Positions 57,201 to 64,000 of a stretch of 64,000 nucleotides of DNA are shown piece by piece. The position numbers were made by a program, and so were the translations under genes. This DNA comes from Trissonchulus latispiculum (lineage: Eukaryota > Nematoda > Enoplea > Enoplida > Ironidae). Below the pieces are notes generated by a model that saw only the letters and a program-made list of their open reading frames with translations, was not told the DNA's origin and ran no database searches. The stretch covers positions 62,001 through 126,000 of the forward strand of contig JASAND010030275.1 in assembly GCA_030248195.1 (NCBI GenBank), read 5' to 3'. How positions within the stretch are numbered: the first letter of the stretch is position 1; each line of letters starts with the position of its first letter.

Positions 57201-60200
57201 TCGTCTCGCTGCCTTAGAGCAGTCTATGTAGCCTCAAGCTACCGTAATCCCTTGCAGCAACTGGCTGCCTAACAAAGTAAAGACAAACTGGTTTGGTCGA
57301 AAGACGAGCTGCGACTGACGAGACGAACTGACTGACTAGCGTCTCGGAAAGCGGCTTTTATAGGCAGCGGTTATATGACGCTATATGCAGTTATATGTTC
57401 TTATATGAAAATGATTGCGTGATTGCATGAGTGTTTCGTAATCGCGCAAAGTTTCTAGAAGCTTCGAGAAGAAATATTTGCTAACTAAAGTTTAGCTTAG
57501 CTAGAGCTTAGCTCGTTACAACGCTAAAAGAACTTATTTCGGAAAGTTTCATCAAATTTCATCTTGATTTACGAATTTACAAATAACAATATATGCCCAA
57601 AAGGAATCACCACCTTAGGGGGGGGGCTACTAAAGGTTTGCCCCGACTTTGTCCGATTGGCCTACTTTTTGGCGAGGATATAGAGCATGGGTGTGGTCAA
57701 AAAATATCGGATACTGAGATCTTAGTTGCCTTCCAGCCATGTGCAGCCGTCGCGTTTATGTGCCCGACCCCCCATTTTTCGGAACTACCAACATAATTAA
57801 TTAAAAATTTCTACTGACTGCTAGGCCCAAGCTTCAAAGCTGTCATTCGCCAATATGATTTGGCACATATGCCCCTACCTGCAAAAAATACTAGATGTCT
57901 GTATCTTATCTGCATCTAAGGGAATTACTCTTCAAAATTGAAGTTTCGGCAAAAATTTAAAAATTTTATTCTAACGAAAGGAAAATTTTAGTACTGGTGC
58001 GAGCTATAAGGCTGTAATTTGGCATAAAAGGAGGCCCTATAGGAGTACTCATTTGTGTGAAATGGCAAGAAATTCTGCCGAGTGAAAAAATTTTTATGTC
58101 AACTTTAATCTTCAAACATTTCCTAAAACGCCTTTTTTGGAGAATGGTAGCCCAGAAATCAAAAAAATCAAATTTTTTGAAATTAAAATTTTTGGAGATA
58201 TTTGAACTCAGCGAGGTCGAAAACACCCCCACAAAAAATTTCAGCTCGATTAGTGAAGGTTTGCAACTTCTATGGCTGCAGAAAGCCTCTACACAGGATC
58301 CGACAGACTGAAAATGGCGGTTTCGGCAATTTTTGAAGATTAAAGCTGACATACAAATTTTTTCACGTTGCAGAATTTCTTGCCATTTGGCACAAATGAG
58401 TACTCCTATAGGGCCTCCTTTTATGCCAAATTACAGCCTTATAGCTCGCACCAGTAATAAAATTTCCTTTCGTTAGCCAAAATTTTTTAAAGTTTTGCCA
58501 AAACTTCAACTTTGAAGAGTAATTCCCTTAGATGCAGATAAGATACAGACATCTAGTATTTTTCTGCGGGTAGGGGCATATGTGCCAAATCATATTGGCG
58601 AATGACAGCTTTGAAGCTTGGGCCTAGCAGTCAGTAGAAATTTTTAATTAATTATGTTGGTAGTTGCGAAAAATGGGGGGTCGGGCACATAAACGCGACG
58701 GCTGCACATGGCTGGAAAGCAACTAAGATCTCAGTACCCGATATTTTTTTGACCACACCCAAACTCTATATCTTCGCCAAAAAGTAGGCCAATCGGACAA
58801 AGTCGGGGCAAGTCGATTTTAGTAGCCCCCCCCCCCCTTAAGTGCACTAAAAACACGTTTTCTAAGTGATAGGATGCTTAAATACAGAAATTGAACAAAT
58901 TTTCAAAATTCAAGTTTTCCTAAATTTTTTCCAAAATATTGGTAGTTTTCGATGTAGACCTACTGAAACCAATCCGTTCTTTCGAGTGGCACCGTCAAAA
59001 TTGTTCAAGCACGCTTCCAGCAAAAAATCCTGGTGGATTTTTTCCCGCCGATGGGTTTTTCTCGACACGATAAACTTTAATTTCTCCCTAACGACAGGGC
59101 CTGGAGAGCCAACTATAGCTCATTCGACAGCATAGGACAAACCCTAATTACAAATACAGTATGAAACCAAAGCCTAGCCCAAATCAGGCGAAAGTTCTAG
59201 TCCAAGAAAGGAAGAGTGGGTTTTTCCTGCTAGGAAGAGTGGGTTTTTCCCTGCTTGACTATATACACCCCGGTGGGGTTGGGAGAGATGTTATGTTATG
59301 ACATTCGTGCCGGTATTAATTAATAGTGTGCGAATTTAAATTTCTGAGGGTATAATTTTATATTTTTCTAATATTATTTTCTAAGTTATTTTAGGCATTA
59401 TGTATTTAGTATGTATTTTGCGCTTGTTTTTGGATCACTATTGCTAACAGAGAGTTGTGCAGGGGCGCGGAAGGGGAGGTTAAGAAATTTTTAAATGTGA
59501 GAAGAGAACTTCACAGTGGAAACTAACTAGAAAAAGGGAATCATGCAAAGTCAAAGTCAACCTAAACATTCACGTCGAATTGAGTTTATTTTTAAACTTC
59601 TCACGTTTATCAACCATTTTGTAACTTTTTGTTGCCATGTGTGTAACATGCTACACATTGTAGACTGTTTTAGATTTACGTATACGTATATTAGTTTGTG
59701 ACTTTTAACATTTTAACTTCTTTTTTGAGTTCATTGTTGTTCTATGTTCTTGAAGCTGATCAAGCGACTATCTAAGACTTTTTGGGTCTGTTTTTAGACG
59801 AACCAGCCTCTCTTGTCCCAGTTCCACCGGATGGTGGCTACGGGTGGATTGTTGTGCTGGCCTCGTTTATGGCCAACCTAATTGTGGACGGGATTGCCTA
59901 TTCGTTTGGCCTGTTTTTGGACGAGTTTGTCCGCTCCTATTCGACGACGCGTGGTATGGCTGCCCTGGTTGGTTCTCTGCTGGCAGGCGTCTATCTTGCT
60001 GTGGGTACGTTTGCTCTTCTGTTTTAATTATACAACTTTGCATTGCATATGCGCAGTTAGCATGGTATTTGTTAGGAATTTTTTTTCGGGGGGGGGGGGG
60101 GCTTCCCGGGGCCGGGCCCAGGGGGGACGAAATTTTCTTGGGGAGGGAAAAGATTTTTTTGCAAAAATGAGCCAAAAAATGGTAATTGTTGGGTTATTTG

Positions 60201-63200
60201 GCATGTAGAAACACAAACAGTTCTCAAAAATGCCTGGATTTAGGCTTAAAATAGTATTTTTACGAAAAATCTTGAAAATTTGCCTATTTTTGGCGAAAAT
60301 TCGGGTACCCAAAAAGATCCCGGTGAGGAAGGTATTTCGGGGGGGGGGCGCTCCCCCCCCCTGGTAACAAGTACCCTGGTTTGCGGTAAAGTTAAAAATA
60401 CGTAGCTGGAGATTTTGCTGAATTAGAAAACCCGATTTTGCCTTTCGTAAATAGTGTTTTGAGCCGGGCAATGTCCCTACTTACTTATGTAGGTGGCTGT
60501 ATATACATGTTTTGTCACTTGTTTTGTGTTATAGAAGTTATGTCGTGTGTTATTTTTGTTGTCTAGGCCCACTAGTCAGTGGTCTGGTAAATAAGTTTGG
60601 CTCTCGCCCTGTAATGATTGTGGGCTCTGTAATTGGAACAGGAGCATTTCTTGCCTCTCCCTATGCTCCCTCTATTGGCCATCTGATGCTGCTCTATGGA
60701 GTCTTAGGAGGTATATAGGTGTAGTGCTGTACACATTATATTGTTGATTATTCTGAAATTTTTAATATTTATCAAACTTTTGGTTTTAGTGATTAGAATC
60801 AATTAGTTTCCTTCTTGTCATCCTCAGCTCAGGAGGTGGGATTTTTCTGGCTGATTCACTGGAACGTTAGCAAAACTGTAGTTTTAGTGGGTAACTTTGA
60901 CACTCGCACTCTTGTGAGAACTTCATAGGCCGAGCCGTAATTGACTTACAACGTATATACGTACCGACAAGGAAACAAGCAGTTTCTAGCAGACAGTCTT
61001 GGTTATATGAATCAAAGGATTTCGACGGTTTTTTTCGTTTATATATTCCCGGTTAAAACATGTTTTCTGTTTTTTACCAATAGGTATCGGTTTCGGCATG
61101 ATCTATCTGCCGGCCATTGTCCACGTTGGCTACTACTTTGAGCGGAAGCGTGCCCTGGCCACTGGACTGGCTGTGGCCGGTTCTGGCGTTGGAACGTTCA
61201 TCTTCGCTCCGCTCTCCGTTGCCCTGCTGGAATGGTTTGGCTGGCGCGGCAGCCTATGGCTGATGGCCGGCCTAATCCTTAACTGTGCCATTTGTGGTGC
61301 CTTACTCCGCCCCCTGATCCCGCCGCAGCTCCCGGGGGAGTTGGATGACCTGAACCAGAAGCCTCTACTGGAACGTCTCTGGGAGGATAAGCAGCGTGAG
61401 ATGCTCAGCTTCTCGGAACACTCGATCAACGCTATGTCCTCCTATCCTACAGGTGGTGGGGGTCCGGGATCACGATATGCTCACTCGACGACGGGTCCCG
61501 GACGCTCTGAGCCCATACCGATCCCGTCCTCTTCGGCTCGTGGAGCTCCAGCTTCTGGAAGATTTGGAAGTGTACGTAAGGTTATGCATTGAATTGTAGT
61601 GACTGTTTTCATAGTTGAAACTGAACAGTTTGTTGCTGATTCCCTCATTCCTCAGACTGAAGCTCAGATATGTATTTCGTAGTAAACAACATCCATTCTT
61701 GTGTTATACCTTTGTAGGGTTTTCAGGTTTATCCGATCATATTCTTTAGTTTCTTGTTAATTTTAGAGTTGCCTTGTGGTTATCAGTAGGACCAAGTGTG
61801 CATGTTAGAGTGCTGTTATCCCTTTTTGACTGTTCTAGATTAATTCGATGAGCGGCGGCAGTGGGGTTCATGTGCCCCCGCCGGGCAGTTCCAGCCCTCC
61901 TGCCTGGGGATTTAGTCTAGAAAAGTTGGCCCGTGTTCGTGCCGCGAAAATGTCTGAATCGTCTGCCGTCAGTAGCAATGGAACTGGAGGTGGAGCCTGG
62001 ACGGGTGCTGGCGGTCCACCGTCTATTGTTGTTGAAGATGATACAGGGTCCTCTCCCCCCGGCTCCCCTCCAACCAGTCCTACCAGCATTGTTGCTCCAG
62101 CCTTAGGTTAGTTCTTTAGGACAGATGAATTGACACAAAATTAGCTTGATGTAGTTTTAAATTTGGTGTCTTGGTACTGTTTTATGCTTGTACCAATCGT
62201 ATTGTTAATTTAGACAACACAGAGTTTTGTATGTTGGTGTCCTTTGTTGACATATGGAATTTAGAGTATAGACTCTTCGGAATTTTCAGAACCGATTTTG
62301 AAAATGCATGACTTAGTGCTGGCTTCGTTTTTATTATTTTTGCATCAAGAATGCATAGCAACTAAGAGTGTGACAAGCGTTAGAAAGATCAGAACAGAAA
62401 ACACCATTTATACAAAATCACTGGCCCTGCTGCCCACTACTGAATTCCCAGTGACCCCACCACAACAGAACCCTGTACACGTTCTATCAGCAGTCTCGCT
62501 TGTTTCGAGCTTTGACCCATAAGCTTACAGGTGAATGAGTGTACAGGGTGGGTAGACTTTGTAGAGAGGTCGCTAGGTACTCAATTGTGGGGGGAATCAG
62601 CCCTTGAGCGGATAATGATTTCTGCCTGATAACAAAGGGACTGTAACGATTTCATTTCATTTCATAATTATACGTATTTCAGGCTTAGCCAGAATTCCGG
62701 AGGAACAGCACTCGCCGCCTGCCGTCACTGCTCAGAATGGACGATATCAGTCAGCCAAAGACCCCCTCCAGGGGAATGTTGCTCATTCAGCCAGTCCCTC
62801 CCCCAATCTCAGTTCCACCAATACCATGCGAGCGGACAGTCCTTCAGCGTCCACAGTTGTCCAGGATGGTCACAGTGAAGCGGGAGGGCCGGCTGACGGT
62901 AAAGAAGTGCAGCAGTTTTAAATGTTTTCTGGAACTTTTATTTTTGCAAGTTCTTAGGTTTTAACTTGTTCCTATAATTTCTTAGTTCTTGTTTTTCGGG
63001 TCTTCCCCATTGTCCTCCCTCACAGTGTTAACAAGTTCAAAACTTGATTAATCGAACTAAAATTTGGTATGGGAATGTTTTCGACCACGCTGACTTACTG
63101 ATATCACAAAATTTTAAAGATTTCGCGAAATCTCATTTTTTGTCGATTCGCAAGGGAGTACAAAGGGGAACTGGACAGTTTTGTCCTCGAACTCAGTGTG

Positions 63201-64000
63201 GACGAAAACGTACCCATACCAAATTTTAGTTGGTTTGATAAAACTTCTTTCTTGGCACAGAGTGGATAATGGGGTAGAGCCAGTTCTCCTGTTGAGCACA
63301 GGTTTAGCTGTTTGGCTAGTTTCAGTCTTATCTTGTTTTTGATTTTGCATTGTTGCTTTTTGATTTTTGATTTTTGTTGCTTGTTTTAGATCATGTCTGG
63401 CCTCAAAGCGTCCCAACCGGGGCTGGAGGCGGCGGTCCGTTTCAGCGTCAGCACTCGACCAAGGCTAGATACCGAAAAACGTCCCTTGGCCCTGGCACTG
63501 CCGGTGAGCCCAGTCGATCCCCCTATCCCGGCTCGGCCTACGCCGGCGGTAGTGGCTATTTTGGCAGTCGCTCCTTCAGTCGGCAAAGTCATGCAGATGG
63601 TCACGTGACTGCCCCCGGCTCCCAACACCAGCAACAGCAACAGCAACAGCGTCGTATGAGCCGGGTCTCCGCTCGATCTTATGCCCAGTCCCTGCTGAAA
63701 CTCTCTCGCCTTCCGTCGGTTATCAGCAATGCCAGTGAGTTTGTGGGCTCGGATCTGGCTCCAGCGGAGCTGCAACGAGAATTTTCACGCCCCATGTACC
63801 GGTCGGATATCTTTCTGGCTGGGTCGATACAGAATTTACCCGAGTTCAAGCGATCGCATGCGGACCTGAAACTGTATCGAGAGAGTACCATATCCCTGCC
63901 CGGGGGTCCGGTACCCTACGACACTGCTGATCAGATTATGCTGCCGGCGCTAGGCTATGACGACGGAGGCAGTCGTTGGTGTTGGTGTTTGCCCGGCTCT
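50956..64000 (+). CDS. Monocarboxylate transporter (SLC16/MCT family), N-terminal half; runs off the window
   Basis: Exons: 50956-51148, 59798-60004, 60567-60710, 61084-61571, 61839-62106, 62683-62898 and 63390 to at least 64000. All phases fit (709 codons in the window). Exon 1 encodes a soluble N-terminus. Exon 2 starts helix 1 with the MCT signature [15 protein letters not shown]. Exon 3 carries [16 protein letters not shown]. Exon 4 has [19 protein letters not shown], the conserved helix-4/5 loop and helix 5, then [15 protein letters not shown] for helix 6. Exons 5-7 are a very long Ser/Pro/Gly/Gln-rich central loop ending with [18 protein letters not shown], a segment conserved in insect MCT-like proteins. 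Helices 7-12 lie beyond the window. MCTs are 12-helix plasma-membrane carriers, many proton-coupled; substrate not predictable. Intron 1 is 8.6 kb. Confidence 0.85.
51222..51290. repeat. (AT)n microsatellite
   Basis: Almost pure AT dinucleotide run, with one ACGT interruption near 51272, in intron 1 of the transporter gene. Confidence 0.9.
51296..51809. other. Transporter intron 1, G/C-run repeat
   Basis: Around 51640-51745 runs of G and C alternate (GGGGGGGCGGAGGACCCCCC, then CCACTTTTTGGGGGTCGC). This resembles the run-rich repeats at 46600-47320 and 53265-53340. No exon seen. Confidence 0.4.
51810..53145. mobile_element. Probable hAT-type element with TTCCTATTTTT end repeats
   Basis: Inverted ends AGGCCTGTTGCG and CGCAACAGCCCT are followed inward by tandem TTCCTATTTTT units, about 51822-51910 on the left and 53034-53124 on the right. 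The right-hand units are direct, not inverted, copies. Flanks GCTAGTGC and GCTAGTGT match at seven of eight positions. No transposase frame. Less certain than the other hAT-type elements. Confidence 0.5.
53581..54292. mobile_element. Non-autonomous hAT-type element with GTGGGCAAA end repeats
   Basis: Ends CAGGGTTTTTTTT and AAAAAAAACCGTG are flanked by TAACGTAT at 53573-53580 and 54293-54300, an exact 8-bp duplication. GTGGGCAAA-type units repeat three to four times at each end. In the middle, GGGGTCTGGGGGGCG occurs twice (about 53845 and 54090). No coding frame. It lies in transporter intron 1. Confidence 0.78.
54301..55855. mobile_element. Palindromic (fold-back) element, 1.5 kb
   Basis: Left arm 54308-55090 and right arm 55345-55850 are reverse complements over most of their length (outer stretch GGATTTCTGAGAGATTCGAC against GTCGAATCTCTCAGAAATCC), with a spacer of about 250 bp. 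The left arm carries an extra insert at about 54355-54640 with G/C runs and GGGGGGCTCCGCCCACCAG. It has no coding capacity and lies directly beside the hAT-type element. Confidence 0.65.
55856..57608. other. Transporter intron 1, no gene seen
   Basis: AT-rich intronic sequence with a short direct repeat AAGTTGTGCTTGCTTTGCTT (about 57069 and 57099). No exon or element boundary supported. Confidence 0.35.
57609..58849. mobile_element. Intact palindromic element, G-run ends, TTAA-type flanks
   Basis: Left arm 57613-58112 and right arm 58333-58846 are near-perfect reverse complements (GGGCTACTAAAGGTTTGCCC on the left), around a spacer of about 220 bp. CTTA(A) precedes the left G run and TTAA follows the right C run. 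Partial copies at 36515 and 38004 also start at TTAA, so TTAA is the likely target. The spacer contains the box GATATTTGAACTCAGC seen in the palindrome at 722-1290. No coding frame. Confidence 0.7.
58850..59797. other. Transporter intron 1, distal part
   Basis: Contains further GTGGGTTTTTCCCGC-type motifs (59036-59060, 59214-59270) related to the 48-50 kb repeat block, then unremarkable AT-rich sequence up to the exon 2 acceptor at 59796-59797. Confidence 0.4.
60071..60375. repeat. G/C-run interspersed element in transporter intron 2
   Basis: A block opening with a run of about 14 G and GGGGCCGGGCCCAGGGGGG and closing with GGGGGGGGCGCTCCCCCCCC, AT-rich between. Style and size match the run-bounded repeats of the 46-54 kb region. 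Exact borders not found. Confidence 0.45.
63046..63239. mobile_element. Short palindromic element related to 722-1290
   Basis: The inverted arms carry AACTAAAATTTGGTATGGG at each end, followed inward by the variant box TTTTCGACCACGCTGA / TCAGTGTGGACGAAAA. AAAACTT flanks both sides (63039-63045 and 63240-63246). It is in transporter intron 6 and seems a diverged, shorter relative of the palindrome in ANKRD6 intron 1. Confidence 0.6.

Noticed and set aside
1..64000. CRISPR array, operon or bacterial features
   Set aside because: Introns with GT-AG borders, animal gene families and eukaryotic transposons; no regularly spaced repeats.

Overview
This window is genomic DNA of an invertebrate animal: interrupted genes with GT-AG introns, phase-consistent exons and very many transposable elements. 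Gene content (a planar-polarity ankyrin protein, an SLC16 transporter, and a peptide precursor with an RPRF-amide end) fits a bilaterian, perhaps a spiralian; the species cannot be told from the sequence.

Four host genes are supported. (1) 481-11108, plus strand: a 12-exon ANKRD6/diversin (Diego)-like gene, complete, with nearly every ankyrin repeat on its own 99-nt phase-0 exon. (2) 19136-22224, plus strand: a small secretory neuropeptide precursor, with a signal peptide exon, dibasic cleavage sites, an internal YGKR amidation site and a terminal RPRFG-stop whose penultimate Arg codon is split by an intron. (3) 23839-42199, minus strand: a class I SAM-dependent methyltransferase in at least five exons; one intron of about 16 kb holds a stack of transposons. 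(4) 50956 to beyond 64000, plus strand: a monocarboxylate-transporter (SLC16/MCT) gene, seven exons seen, cut by the window end.

The rest is mostly mobile DNA. The methyltransferase intron holds a hAT-type element (25608-36495, 8-bp target duplication) into which a 9.1-kb LTR retrotransposon inserted (27146-36248, minus strand). Its two 564-bp LTRs differ at two positions by eye. It has an open gag but no recognisable pol. Next to it lie a probable solo LTR and a broken RTE-type non-LTR element. The ANKRD6 introns carry a 5'-truncated non-LTR RNase H fragment with a 12-bp target duplication, a Penelope-like GIY-YIG fragment with a 17-bp target duplication, and several near-perfect palindromic elements. 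The transporter gene's first intron and the 46-50 kb region are packed with nested palindromes, G/C-run repeats and further hAT-type elements.

Recurring themes are (a) palindromic (fold-back) elements sharing a conserved box, (b) hAT-type non-autonomous elements whose ends are built from their own short tandem repeats, and (c) a possible NPY/NPF-like peptide gene with a cassette exon that would give two different amidated C-termini. Coordinates were read by eye. Family assignments rest on recognised motifs, not on database searches.
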